From: Arthrobacter sp. MYb229
GTDB taxonomy: Bacteria > Actinomycetota > Actinomycetes > Actinomycetales > Micrococcaceae
DNA: 64,000 bases
NCBI RefSeq assembly: GCF_002975405.1
Contig: NZ_PCPS01000006.1
Coordinates: forward strand, 104,372-168,371
Direction of reading: 5' to 3'
Below, piece after piece: positions 46,953-57,429 of the stretch; positions within the stretch are counted from its first letter, which is position 1, and every line of letters starts with the position of its first letter. Under the pieces are notes generated by a model. The model worked only from the letters and a program-made list of their open reading frames with translations, was not told where the DNA came from and ran no database searches. Made by a program: the position numbers and the translations under genes.

Positions 46953-47771
46953 ATGAACTTCTTGATGCAGTCCCCGGGCCTGATGCTGCTAATCCTCGCG
47001 CTCATCGATGCGACAAGCATCGGCACCCTGGTCATCCCGATCTGGTTGCTGCTGCGGCGCGACTACCGGCGAGCCATCCCGCGCGTGATTGTGTATCTGG
47101 GGCTGCTCGCGGCGTTCTACTGGGTGATTGGCGTGCTGATCGGCTCGGGCTGGAACCTTGGTGCGGGACTGGTTCCGGCCGGCTTCTTCCAACACCCGAC
47201 GATCAGGCTGCTCAGCCTGTTGCTCGGGGCGGGCATGATCATCTGGGCGTTGACCTACAAAACCGATGCGCAAAAGGCCGCTGCGCTGCGCAAATCGGCC
47301 GTCGGTGGCGCGTCCCGAGAGCGCGCGGAGCCAACGGACCCAGCTACGCCGGGGGCTGCCGGGCCGCAAGTGCCGAAGAACCTGCGCGGGTTCCTGGCCC
47401 GGGCACTGGATAGCAAGTCCGGGATCGCGGTGCTGGCGCTGGTCGCGGGGTTGCTGGAACTGCCCACGATGCTTCCCTACCTCGGCGCCATGGCGATACT
47501 CAAGCAGAGCGGTTGGTCCGAACCGATGCAGCTCTCCTTGCTGGCGATCTACTGCGTGGTGATGATCGTCCCGGGCCTCATTTTCGTGGCCATCCGCGCG
47601 GCGGCCGGAGACCGCTTGGATAACTGGCTGCAACGGGTGGGCAGAAAACTGGGCGGCTACGCGCAGGAAACCCTCGGTTGGGTGGTGGGCATCGCCGGCT
47701 TTCTGATCATCCGGGCGGCGCTGGACGGGATGTCTCTGGGGGACTTCATGAGTCGCGTATTCAATTCCTAG
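46953..47771 (+). CDS. GAP/Sap-family membrane protein
   Basis: 272 aa with about six membrane helices and a polar, Ala/Pro-rich cytoplasmic loop (about 110-145), the layout of the GAP family (Sap, sulfolipid-1-addressing protein-like) of actinobacteria. Such proteins are linked to export of glycopeptidolipids or other envelope lipids in mycobacteria; in this genus the cargo is unknown. The start could be ATG 46953 or GTG 46944, and neither ribosome site is strong. It diverges from the two-component system, which may regulate it. Confidence 0.75.
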   Translation: MNFLMQSPGLMLLILALIDATSIGTLVIPIWLLLRRDYRRAIPRVIVYLGLLAAFYWVIGVLIGSGWNLGAGLVPAGFFQHPTIRLLSLLLGAGMIIWALTYKTDAQKAAALRKSAVGGASRERAEPTDPATPGAAGPQVPKNLRGFLARALDSKSGIAVLALVAGLLELPTMLPYLGAMAILKQSGWSEPMQLSLLAIYCVVMIVPGLIFVAIRAAAGDRLDNWLQRVGRKLGGYAQETLGWVVGIAGFLIIRAALDGMSLGDFMSRVFNS

Positions 47772-47849
47772 CGCCACGGGGGCACGCTGTGGGCGAACCG
47801 GTGGCCTGAAAATTGGTCAGCGCGGAGCCAAAATGAGATAATTTCAGCT

Positions 47850-48353
47850 ATGGAACCTCTAGGCAGCACCGCGAAGCAGGGCAAGAAAGTCACCCTGAAC
47901 GCATCGACTCTGGCCATGGCAGTGATGGTCGTCGTCCTCCTGGTGGCGGTCGTGTTCGCCGCCAACTCGAACGAGGTCGTCGGCTGGTTCATCGTCGCGA
48001 TCTCCGCCGGCTGGCTGCTGCTTGCGGCGTTCATGATGTTCGGCCTGAAGCGCGGGGCGGATAAGATCAACAGCTCGCTGCGCGAAGCCACCGCGGCAGC
48101 CACCGGCCGCGCGCAGGGTGGCTCCACCGTCGTCGTCGACGAAGGCACGAGCCAGCGCGATATGAAGCTGGACCATTCCTTCAAGATCATCCAGGTGCAG
48201 GCCCGGGTGATCGCCGAGCAGCGCGAGCAGAACGCGGAGAACTCCGCGGAAATGATCGACCGTGCCCTGGAAACCATCCAAATGACCGCGACCAACGCGC
48301 GCGACATGATGAAGCCCTCCGGCGAGGCTATCGACGGCGAGATCGTCAACTAA
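47850..48353 (+). CDS. Membrane-anchored coiled-coil protein, unknown
   Basis: 167 aa. Two adjacent hydrophobic helices (about 21-40 and 44-66) are followed by a ~100-residue cytoplasmic tail predicted helical and rich in Gln, Glu, Ala and Met (VQARVIAEQREQNAENSAEM), likely a coiled coil. No family recognised. Ends 18 bp before a terminator. Expression looks independent of exonuclease III downstream. Confidence 0.6.
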   Translation: MEPLGSTAKQGKKVTLNASTLAMAVMVVVLLVAVVFAANSNEVVGWFIVAISAGWLLLAAFMMFGLKRGADKINSSLREATAAATGRAQGGSTVVVDEGTSQRDMKLDHSFKIIQVQARVIAEQREQNAENSAEMIDRALETIQMTATNARDMMKPSGEAIDGEIVN

Positions 48354-48370
48354 ATTATTTTGTTACCGCG

Positions 48371-48408
48371 CAGCGCAACGTTCACGCCGAACGTTGCGCT
48401 GTCTTTTT
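48371..48408 (+). terminator. Terminator
   Basis: The perfect 12-bp stem CAGCGCAACGTT/AACGTTGCGCTG with a 7-nt loop is followed by TCTTTTT, between the coiled-coil gene and exonuclease III. Confidence 0.88.
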
Positions 48409-48421
48409 GTAAGGTGGAACT

Positions 48422-50321
<1,900 letters not shown>

Positions 50322-50323
50322 CC

Positions 50324-50860
50324 GTGATCGAGCCGCAGGCCGGAATGCTCGAGCCCCGCTTCACGCTGGGGGTCGTCATTCCCGTGCCCGAACCACAGCG
50401 CAGCGTGCTGCGCGAATGGCGGCGGGTTTATGGGGGAGCGGCGACCGAGCCGATCGCCCCGCATATCACCTTGATTTCCGGGTCCTACGGCGAGTCCTGG
50501 GAGCAGGCGGCCAGGCAGGTGCGCCGAGTTGCCCAGGGCAGTGCGTGCTTTGAGGTGCGGCTCGCCTCGGTCGGCTCCTTCCGCCCGGCCAGCGAGGTGG
50601 TCTACCTGCCGCTGGCGGCGGGGGCCGAGCGGTGCTGGGAGCTGCATCGGCAGCTGCTGGCCGACCAGTTGCGCCACGAATCGCAATTCGAGTACCACCC
50701 GCACCTGACGATCGCGCAGAACGTGCCCAGTGCGGACCTGGATGCCGCGCAGGAACAGCTGCGCGAGGTGGAGCTGAGCTTCGAGGTGCGGACTTTGCAG
50801 CTGTTCGACACCCGCGGCGGGGCGTGGAATCTCAGCGAGGAACTCGCGCTGCGATGCTAG
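50324..50860 (+). CDS. 2-prime-5-prime RNA ligase family (2H phosphoesterase) protein
   Basis: 178 aa with the two His-x-Thr motifs of the 2H superfamily, APHITLIS (about 46-53) and YHPHLTIAQ (about 124-132). Such proteins act on cyclic phosphates or 2-prime-5-prime RNA links; the real substrate is unknown. GTG start 2 bp after the trpS stop shows coupling to trpS. Confidence 0.83.
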   Translation: MIEPQAGMLEPRFTLGVVIPVPEPQRSVLREWRRVYGGAATEPIAPHITLISGSYGESWEQAARQVRRVAQGSACFEVRLASVGSFRPASEVVYLPLAAGAERCWELHRQLLADQLRHESQFEYHPHLTIAQNVPSADLDAAQEQLREVELSFEVRTLQLFDTRGGAWNLSEELALRC

Positions 50861-50879
50861 CGTTAACCGAACGGAAAGC

Positions 50880-50917
50880 AAAAACCCCGTGGAACAAAAA
50901 TGTTCCACGGGGTTTTT
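50880..50917. terminator. Terminator of the xth-trpS transcript
   Basis: A 17-bp perfect stem starting AAAAACCCCGTGG with an AAAA loop and TTTTT tail, 20 bp after the 2H gene stop. Confidence 0.93.
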
Positions 50918-50971
50918 CTCTGTCCGGCCAGCTGCACGGAACCCCAACAGCGCTACACATACTGACTCACG

Positions 50972-51001
50972 ATGTGACGCGACCCGTGGGGTGCATCACA
51001 T
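50972..51001. promoter_or_regulatory. Candidate operator upstream of LysR
   Basis: The inverted repeat ATGTGA ... TCACAT with an 18-nt spacer lies 52 bp upstream of the LysR ATG and inside an outer CTGACT/AGTCAG pair. It is suitable for autoregulation. No proof from sequence alone. Confidence 0.3.
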
Positions 51002-51052
51002 AATAGTCAGTGGGCCACGGTGATGGCCAGGGCAACGCGGCGGAGGAGAGAC

Positions 51053-51958
51053 ATGGATGTTCGGCAGCTGAGGTATTTTCTAGCGGTGGTCGACCATGAG
51101 GGGTTCAATCGGGCGGCCGAGCATTTGCTGATCGCACAACCATCGCTGTCGCAAACTATCAAAAGCCTTGAACGGGAAATCGGGCTGCCGCTATTCCACA
51201 GGGTCGGGCGCAGGGCCGTGCTCAGCGAGGCCGGCAAGGAGCTTGTGGGACCCGCGCGACTGGTGGTCCGGGACCTGGATGCCGCGCATTCGGCCATGTC
51301 AGCGTTGAAGGGGGTGCGCCGCGGGCGCCTGGAGCTGATCGCCATGCCCTCGCCCGCAATCGAACCGCTGACCACGCTGATAGCCGGCTACACCGAACGC
51401 TATCCGCAGATCTCCGTGAGCACCGCCGCGGCGTTTACCGTCGACGATGTGGTTTCCTCGGTGCGTAACGGCAGCAATGAAATAGGACTGCTTGGCGCGG
51501 ATCGGCCCATCACCGCCCCCGGGGTCGACGTGGTGCAACTCGAACGCCAGCCGCTGATGCTGATCATCAATCCGACGGCCGATAATTTTGGGGCACGCGA
51601 GGTGCTCAGTGGCCAGGATCTCGGTGGGGAACGCGTCATCATCTCGCAGCGGGGCTCACTGATGCGCGCCCTGGTTGACGACCTTCTCGCCGGTGGCGTC
51701 AACATTGAGATCGTGGCGGAGGTTGCACATCGCACCTCGATACTTCCGCTGGTGTTGGCCGGCGTGGGGCACGCGATCCTCCCCGTCTCGTGGGCGCCGC
51801 TGGCGCGCCGTTCGGGACTTCGCGTGACGCGGCTGGAGCCTGTGGCCGAATTGCATGTGGCGATTATCAGCAGGCAGTCGAACCTGACGCCGGCAGCCCG
51901 GGCGTTTCTGAGCGTCGCCGAAGCGTATGCCGCGTCGAGTCTTGGCCACCACTCATAG
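51053..51958 (+). CDS. LysR-family regulator of tartrate/D-malate genes
   Basis: 301 aa, MDVRQLRYFLAVVDHEGFNRAAEH, complete helix-turn-helix and effector domain. ATG 51053 follows GGAGGAGA. It lies immediately upstream of, and in the same direction as, a tartrate/D-malate dehydrogenase and a dicarboxylate symporter. It probably controls both in response to the dicarboxylic acid. Effector identity is inference. Confidence 0.83.
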   Translation: MDVRQLRYFLAVVDHEGFNRAAEHLLIAQPSLSQTIKSLEREIGLPLFHRVGRRAVLSEAGKELVGPARLVVRDLDAAHSAMSALKGVRRGRLELIAMPSPAIEPLTTLIAGYTERYPQISVSTAAAFTVDDVVSSVRNGSNEIGLLGADRPITAPGVDVVQLERQPLMLIINPTADNFGAREVLSGQDLGGERVIISQRGSLMRALVDDLLAGGVNIEIVAEVAHRTSILPLVLAGVGHAILPVSWAPLARRSGLRVTRLEPVAELHVAIISRQSNLTPAARAFLSVAEAYAASSLGHHS

Positions 51959-52073
51959 GTTTTTCCTATTCGGAATATGCAATTTCAGTCTTGGACGCAA
52001 TTCAGCGGAGCCGGTCTAATTGAAACTAAGTTCGCATGTGACGCGGAACACTTTCACTCCAGAGGAGAACGCT

Positions 52074-53171
52074 ATGAGCCAGACCAAGGTATTCAAGATC
52101 GCTTCAATCCCGGCCGACGGCGTCGGCAAGGAAGTTGTTGCGGCGGGGCGCCGCGTGCTTGACACCATCGCCGAGCAATCCTCGGGCAAATTCGCCTTCG
52201 ACTGGACCGAATTTCCTTGGGGCTGTGAATACTACGCCCAGCACGGGGTCATGATGGATCCGAACGGACTGGAAACGTTGAAGGACTTCGACTCGATCTA
52301 TTTCGGTGCCGTCGGTTGGGAAAACGTCCCCGACCATGTCAGCCTGTGGGGTCTGCGCCTGAACATCACGCAGAACTTCGACCAGTGGGCCAACATCCGA
52401 CCAGTGAAGTTCCTGCCCGGTGTCACCTCGCCGCTGCGCAAGGCCGACGACACCGAACTTGATTGGATCGTCGTGCGCGAGAATAGCGAGGGCGAGTACG
52501 CGGGACTGGGCGGGCGCAACCTATCGGGCCGTGGACCGGGCAACGAAATCGCGTTGCAGACCGCGTTGTTCAGCGAGAAGGGCTGCGAACGCATCATCCG
52601 CTTCGCCTTCGATCTGGCTCGCACTCGCACGGTGAAGAAGGTCTCCTCAGTCACCAAATCGAATGCCCAGCAGTACGGCATGGTGCTCTGGGACGAGGTC
52701 TTCAACCGGGTGGCCCTGGATTACCCGGAGGTGCGCACTGAAAGCGTGCTCGTCGACGCGATGAGCGCGAAGTTCATCCTGAATCCGGAAGAACTCTCGG
52801 TGGTCGTGGCCTCAAATCTCAATGCGGACATCCTTTCGGATCTCGGATCGGCTCTCGCCGGCAGCCTGGGCCTGGCGGCCAGCGCGAACCTGAATCCGGA
52901 ACGCCGTTTCCCCTCGATGTTCGAACCGGTCCACGGCACCGCTCCGGATATCGCTGGCCAGGGGATCTGCAATCCGATTGGTGCGATCGCCAGCGCCGCG
53001 CTGATGCTCGAGCACTTTGGCCTTGAGCAGGAGGCGCGCCGAGTGGAGGCGGCCATCGAGGTCGCCACCGGCTCCGGAAACCTGACCCGGGACATCGGCG
53101 GCAACGCCGACACGGAAGCAGTCACCGAAGCCATCGTCCACGCGCTGAGCAGCACCCTGGCAGCCGTCTAA
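52074..53171 (+). CDS. Tartrate/D-malate dehydrogenase
   Basis: 365 aa, isocitrate/isopropylmalate dehydrogenase superfamily, TtuC/DmlA branch: IPADGVGKEVV at the start, VRENSEGEYAGLGGR, SVTKSNAQQYGMVLWDEVF, MSAKFILNPEELSVVVASNLNADILSDL and EPVHGTAPDIAGQGICNPIGAI. This branch oxidises tartrate or decarboxylates D-malate with NAD. It is not LeuB, as there is no leu context and the VREN motif differs. ATG 52074 follows GAGGAGA. The next gene is a dicarboxylate carrier, which supports uptake and catabolism of tartrate or D-malate. Confidence 0.85.
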   Translation: MSQTKVFKIASIPADGVGKEVVAAGRRVLDTIAEQSSGKFAFDWTEFPWGCEYYAQHGVMMDPNGLETLKDFDSIYFGAVGWENVPDHVSLWGLRLNITQNFDQWANIRPVKFLPGVTSPLRKADDTELDWIVVRENSEGEYAGLGGRNLSGRGPGNEIALQTALFSEKGCERIIRFAFDLARTRTVKKVSSVTKSNAQQYGMVLWDEVFNRVALDYPEVRTESVLVDAMSAKFILNPEELSVVVASNLNADILSDLGSALAGSLGLAASANLNPERRFPSMFEPVHGTAPDIAGQGICNPIGAIASAALMLEHFGLEQEARRVEAAIEVATGSGNLTRDIGGNADTEAVTEAIVHALSSTLAAV

Positions 53172-53185
53172 GCTGCGCCACGGCG

Positions 53186-53218
53186 CTCTCGGGTCGGGTG
53201 CTCGACCCGACCCGAGAG
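53186..53218 (+). terminator. Intercistronic hairpin
   Basis: CTCTCGGGTCGGGT pairs perfectly over 14 bp with its complement around GCTCG, 14 bp after the dehydrogenase stop. There is no T-run, so it may act as a weak terminator, a processing site or an RNA stabiliser that sets expression of the symporter relative to the dehydrogenase. Confidence 0.55.
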
Positions 53219-53336
53219 TCCGCACTCCGCCCACGGAGCGACTTAGTCTTCGACCCCCCACATATTTTCTAGTCTCGCTCCTAAGCACGCCTGAGATCCA
53301 CGGAGTAAGACTTATTCCAACACTGAGGTAGGAATC

Positions 53337-54779
53337 ATGGGCAATACCATGCACAGCGAAAGCAACCCTCCCGTACGCAAGCGCTGGTACCGGCAATTGT
53401 ACTTCTGGGTGCTGATCGCCATCGTCGCCGGCATCATTCTGGGCTGGCTCGCGCCGAAGACCGGTCAAGCCATGCAACCGATCGGTACGACATTTGTCGA
53501 AGCGATGAAAATGCTCATCGGTCCCATCGTCTTTTTGACCATTGTTGGCGGCATCGCCAGCGTTGCCGACCTGAAGAAGGTCGGAGCCACGGGGCTAAAG
53601 GCATTAGGCTACTTCCAGATCGGCACCATCTGCGCAATGCTCCTGGGACTAGTAGCGATCAACATCTTCCGCTTGGGTGACGGTGTGAACGCCGATGCGA
53701 GCAAGATCGAAACCACCGGCCAGGCGGCCGAACTCATAGACAAGGGCGAGAACCAGCAGTGGTGGGAATTCCTCACCCATATCATCCCGGGATCCGTCGC
53801 TTCGCCATTCGTCGAGGGCGACATCCTGCAGATCATTTTCATGGCTGTGGTGTTCGGTATCGCGATCAACGCGGTCGGTAAAATAGGTGCCCCGGTGCTG
53901 GAGATGGTTCAGCGTCTGACAACGGTCATCTTCAAGGTGTTGAACTTCATCATGAAAGCAGCCCCGCTGGGCGCCTTTGGCGCCATGGCCTTCGCCGTGG
54001 GCAAATACGGGGTGGAAACGCTCTCAAGCTTGGGCTGGCTGATCCTGCTCTTCTATGGCACTTCTATCGTCTTCGTCGTCTTCTTCCTTGGCGGAATCAT
54101 GGCCTTCTTGGGACTGAACATTTTCAAGATGTTTAAGCACTTCCGCGAAGAACTGCTGCTGATCCTGGGTACCTCAACGGCCGAACCGGCTCTTCCGGGG
54201 CTGATGAAGAAGCTGGAACATGCAGGAGTGAAGAAGGAAACCGTGGGCCTGGTGGTCCCTACCGGCTACAGCTTCAACCTCGATGGGGCGGCGATCTACC
54301 TGTCGCTGGCTGCCGTGTATATAGCCCAGGCCACCAACACGGACCTTACCGTCGGTCAGCAGATTGGAATGCTTGCGGTGATGCTGCTGACCTCGAAGGG
54401 CGCGGCAGGCGTGGCCGGCGGTGGATTCATCGCACTGACGGCAACGCTGAGCACATTGGGCACCATTCCGGCAGCGGGCATTATGCTGATCTTCGGCATC
54501 GACAAATTCATGTCCGAGTGCCGTGCTCTGGTGAACTTCTGCGGCAATGCGGTGGCTACGTTGTTCATCGCCTGGTGGGACAAATCCCTGGATATCGACC
54601 GGGTCCGCCGGGTTTTCAACGGGGAAGACGTTCCCGCCCTTGGAGCAACGGGCACAAACCGGGAGCAAGTCTCCCCGGAGCATGAAACGGAAGCAGTCCT
54701 GGAATCGGAACCCGATCCGCATAAGTGCGATGAACCCGAAAATCAGTCAGAATCGCTAACGGGAGCTACAGCACGCTAA
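53337..54779 (+). CDS. Dicarboxylate/amino acid:cation symporter (DctA-like)
   Basis: 480 aa DAACS-family carrier with eight helices and two re-entrant hairpins. Signature regions are GTSTAEPALPGLMKKLE (first hairpin), VVPTGYSFNLDGAAIYLS (helix 7, NxDG-like) and TSKGAAGVAGGGFIALTATL (second hairpin). A 60-residue acidic C-terminal tail is unusually long. An extra hydrophilic stretch between helices (VNADASKIETTGQAAELID) resembles DctA/GltP relatives. It probably imports C4-dicarboxylates such as malate or tartrate for the preceding dehydrogenase. Confidence 0.87.
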   Translation: MGNTMHSESNPPVRKRWYRQLYFWVLIAIVAGIILGWLAPKTGQAMQPIGTTFVEAMKMLIGPIVFLTIVGGIASVADLKKVGATGLKALGYFQIGTICAMLLGLVAINIFRLGDGVNADASKIETTGQAAELIDKGENQQWWEFLTHIIPGSVASPFVEGDILQIIFMAVVFGIAINAVGKIGAPVLEMVQRLTTVIFKVLNFIMKAAPLGAFGAMAFAVGKYGVETLSSLGWLILLFYGTSIVFVVFFLGGIMAFLGLNIFKMFKHFREELLLILGTSTAEPALPGLMKKLEHAGVKKETVGLVVPTGYSFNLDGAAIYLSLAAVYIAQATNTDLTVGQQIGMLAVMLLTSKGAAGVAGGGFIALTATLSTLGTIPAAGIMLIFGIDKFMSECRALVNFCGNAVATLFIAWWDKSLDIDRVRRVFNGEDVPALGATGTNREQVSPEHETEAVLESEPDPHKCDEPENQSESLTGATAR

Positions 54780-54792
54780 CGGTTAAGCAAAA

Positions 54793-54836
54793 AAACAGGT
54801 TGGTCCCCGCGAATGTTCGCGGGGACCAACCTGTTT
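54793..54836. terminator. Terminator between convergent symporter and catalase
   Basis: A 21-bp perfect stem beginning AAACAGGTTGGTCCCC with a 2-nt apex and A/T flanks, 13 bp after the symporter stop and 41 bp beyond the catalase stop. Confidence 0.9.
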
Positions 54837-54876
54837 CAGCTCACTCTCCTGCACCCGGAAGAGCGCCGCGCAATGC

Positions 54877-56343
54877 CTACTGGGCGCGCACGTTGGCTTC
54901 GATCTTGGCTCCGACGTCCGGGTCGATATTCTTCCAGTATTCGATGGCGTTGGTGAGCACCGGTTCGATCACTCCGCCCAGCGCGCCGGTGACGGTTTCC
55001 ACGAGTTCGGCGCGCTGGGCGTCGTCCATCACCTCGCGCACCAGGATGCCTGGCTGGACGAAGTCGCCATCGTCCTCACGCAGGGTGTAGGCCGAGCGGA
55101 CCAGCTCGCCATCGGACTCGAAGGAGTTCTCCGCCGGACCGGTCTGGTCGCTGTAGCTGTCGCCGAAGGAGTTCGGGGCGTAGACGCTGCGATCCGAGGT
55201 GTGCTCGTAGGTCATGCTTCCCTCGAAGTTGTACGAGGTGACCGGGCATTTCGGCTTGTTCACCGGCAGCTGCTGGAAGTTGGTGCCGATGCGGTAGCGC
55301 TGGGCATCCGCGTAGGCGAAGTTGCGGCCCAGCAGCATCTTGTCCGGGCTCATGCCCATGCCGGGAACCATATTGCCCGGGGAGAAAGCCGCCTGTTCGA
55401 TCTGCGCGAAGAAGTTCTCCGGGTTGCGGTTCAACGTCATCGTGCCGACCTTGATGCGCGGGTAGTCCTTCTTCGACCAGACCTTGGTCAGATCGAATGG
55501 GTTGTAGCGGTAGGTCTTGGCCTCGTCGTACGGCATGACCTGGATGTACAGGTCCCACTTCGGGAAGTTGCCGGCCTTGATGTTCTCGAACAGGTCGCGG
55601 CGGTGGAATTCGGCATCGGAGCCGGCCAGCGATTCGGCCCTCTCCCCGCCCATGGTTTCGAACTTCTCGGACTGCTGGTTCAGGAAGTGGTACTTCACCC
55701 AGAACTTCTCGCCATTGGCGTTGACCCACATGTAGGTGTGCGATCCGTAGCCGTTCATTTCGCGCCAGGTCTTCGGCAGGCCGCGCTGGCCCATGATGTA
55801 GGTGACCTGGTGGGCTGATTCGGGGTTCTGCGTCCAGAAGTCCCACTGCATGGTGCCGTCGCGCAGCCCAGAGTCGGGCAGGCGCTTCTGCGAGCGGATG
55901 AAGTGCGGGAACTTCATCGGGTCGCGCACGAAGAATACCGGGGTGTTGTTGCCGACCAGATCGAAGTTGCCTTCGGTGGTGTAGAACTTCATCGAGAAGC
56001 CGCGCACATCGCGCCAGGTGTCCGGGGAGCCGAGCTCGCCAGCGACGGTGGAGAAGCGCATCAGGGTTTCGGTTTTGACGCCGGGCTGGAACAGGGCCGC
56101 CTTGGTGTACTGCGAAACGTCTTCGGTGGTTTCGAATTCGCCGAAAGCGCCGGAGCCCTTGGCATGCGGGCGGCGTTCCGGAACGTTCATCCGGTTGAAG
56201 TGCTGCAGGGTTTCGACCAGGTGGTGGTCGTGCAGGACGATTGGCCCGTCGGCGCCTACGGTGAGCGAGTTGCGATCGCTGACCGTCGGAATGCCAGCCT
56301 GGGTGGTCGAACCAGAGGGGTTCACGTTCTTGTTCTCAGCCAT
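54877..56343 (-). CDS. katA: Monofunctional heme catalase, small-subunit type
   Basis: 488 aa, clade 3 (small-subunit) size. Catalytic His60 ([14 protein letters not shown]), Asn133 in GNNTPVFF, and the heme-ligand tyrosine in [12 protein letters not shown] are present, with the NADPH-type region retained. It dismutates hydrogen peroxide in the cytoplasm. AAAGGAG stands close to the ATG. No furA or oxyR gene is adjacent, only a possible 53-codon open frame upstream. Confidence 0.93.
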   Translation of the reverse strand: MAENKNVNPSGSTTQAGIPTVSDRNSLTVGADGPIVLHDHHLVETLQHFNRMNVPERRPHAKGSGAFGEFETTEDVSQYTKAALFQPGVKTETLMRFSTVAGELGSPDTWRDVRGFSMKFYTTEGNFDLVGNNTPVFFVRDPMKFPHFIRSQKRLPDSGLRDGTMQWDFWTQNPESAHQVTYIMGQRGLPKTWREMNGYGSHTYMWVNANGEKFWVKYHFLNQQSEKFETMGGERAESLAGSDAEFHRRDLFENIKAGNFPKWDLYIQVMPYDEAKTYRYNPFDLTKVWSKKDYPRIKVGTMTLNRNPENFFAQIEQAAFSPGNMVPGMGMSPDKMLLGRNFAYADAQRYRIGTNFQQLPVNKPKCPVTSYNFEGSMTYEHTSDRSVYAPNSFGDSYSDQTGPAENSFESDGELVRSAYTLREDDGDFVQPGILVREVMDDAQRAELVETVTGALGGVIEPVLTNAIEYWKNIDPDVGAKIEANVRAQ

Positions 56344-56364
56344 TGTTTCTCCTTTGCGTGGAAA

Positions 56365-56526
56365 TTACATGTTTGCCAGGAACGGGTTTACCCCGTGCGC
56401 TCCGCGGGCAGCTGCGACGCGGACGCCCTGTGCATGGGCCTCAACCACGGACGGGTGGCGTGCGTGGAAGTCTGTGAAATTTTTAGGGCTGCTGGCGTCG
56501 CCGCCAGCTCCCTTGTTGCTCATCAT
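56365..56526 (-). CDS. Possible 53-residue protein upstream of catalase
   Basis: A 53-aa open frame beginning MMSNKGAGGDASSPKN and ending GVNPFLANM, in frame from 56526 to a TAA 21 bp before the catalase ATG, on the same strand. It would be co-transcribed with katA. The composition (Ala, Gly, His, Val) is protein-like but no family is recognised and no good ribosome site is visible. A TTGACC -35-like element just upstream may place the start codon near the promoter. Low confidence. Apart from this frame and the hairpin at 56595-56626, the 303-bp catalase-sdhB gap shows nothing clear. Confidence 0.3.
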   Translation of the reverse strand: MMSNKGAGGDASSPKNFTDFHARHPSVVEAHAQGVRVAAARGAHGVNPFLANM

Positions 56527-56594
56527 GCCACAAATCAGAATCGGTCAAAATACGCTGGAGGGAATTCCTCCGCTGGTTGCCAGCAGTTAACGCG

Positions 56595-56626
56595 AAGGGG
56601 CCCGAACCGGATGGTTCGAGCCCCTT
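56595..56626 (-). terminator. Hairpin after sdhB
   Basis: AAGGGGCCCGAACC pairs with GGTTCGAGCCCCTT with one mismatch around GGAT, about 20 bp after the sdhB stop. The U-tract is weak (TTCGCGTT). Confidence 0.6.
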
Positions 56627-56646
56627 GGCGGGTTAAGGATGAATCC

Positions 56647-57429
56647 TTAGATGGTGCGCGACAGGATCGCCTGCTTGACCTCGGCGATAGCCTTGGTCAC
56701 CTGGATGCCACGTGGGCAAGCTTCGGAGCAGTTGAAGGTGGTGCGGCAACGCCACACGCCTTCCTTGTCGTTCAGGATCTCCAGACGCATGTCGCCTGCA
56801 TCATCGCGCGAGTCGAAGATGAAGCGGTGCGCGTTGACGATGGCTGCCGGGCCGAAGTACTGGCCGTCGGTCCAGAAGACCGGGCAAGACGAGGTGCACG
56901 CGGCGCAAAGAATGCACTTGGTAGTGTCCTCGAACTTGGCGTGGTCTTCTGCCGACTGGTAACGCTCGCCGGAAGGCTCATGGCCTTCGTTGATCAGGAA
57001 CGGCATGACCTCGCGGTAGGACTGGAAGAACGGTTCCATGTCAACGATGAGATCCTTTTCAAGGGGCAGGCCCTTGATGGCTTCAACGGTGATCGGCTTG
57101 GAGGTGTCCAGATCCTTGAGCAGGGACTTGCAGGCCAGGCGGTTGCGGCCGTTGATGCGCATCGCATCGGAACCGCAGACGCCGTGGGCGCAAGAGCGGC
57201 GGAAGGACAGCGAACCGTCGTGCTCCCACTTGATCTTGTGCAGGGCGTCCAGCACGCGGTCCGTGCCGTACATGGTCAGCTTGAAGTCTTCCCAGTAAGC
57301 GTCAGCGGTGCTCTCCGGGGTGTACCGGCGAACACGCAAGGTGATGTCGAAGGTAGGGATCTCTCCGCCGCCGCCGACACCTGGCTTGAGTTCAATCTTT
57401 GATGCTGGTTCCGGAAGTTCCGTGCTCAT
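56647..57429 (-). CDS. sdhB: Succinate dehydrogenase iron-sulfur subunit
   Basis: 260 aa. [2Fe-2S] ligands Cys80, Cys85, Asp88 and Cys100, then [4Fe-4S]/[3Fe-4S] motifs CILCAACTSSCP (172-183) and CRTTFNCSEACPRG (228-241). It transfers electrons from SdhA to the membrane quinone site. Its ATG overlaps the sdhA stop by one base (TAATG), the last gene of sdhCDAB. Confidence 0.96.
   Translation of the reverse strand: MSTELPEPASKIELKPGVGGGGEIPTFDITLRVRRYTPESTADAYWEDFKLTMYGTDRVLDALHKIKWEHDGSLSFRRSCAHGVCGSDAMRINGRNRLACKSLLKDLDTSKPITVEAIKGLPLEKDLIVDMEPFFQSYREVMPFLINEGHEPSGERYQSAEDHAKFEDTTKCILCAACTSSCPVFWTDGQYFGPAAIVNAHRFIFDSRDDAGDMRLEILNDKEGVWRCRTTFNCSEACPRGIQVTKAIAEVKQAILSRTI

Noticed and set aside
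56595..56626. tRNA T-arm-like GGTTCGAGCCCC
   Set aside because: It pairs with an immediate upstream complement as a simple hairpin after sdhB. No acceptor stem, D-arm or anticodon arm can be drawn.
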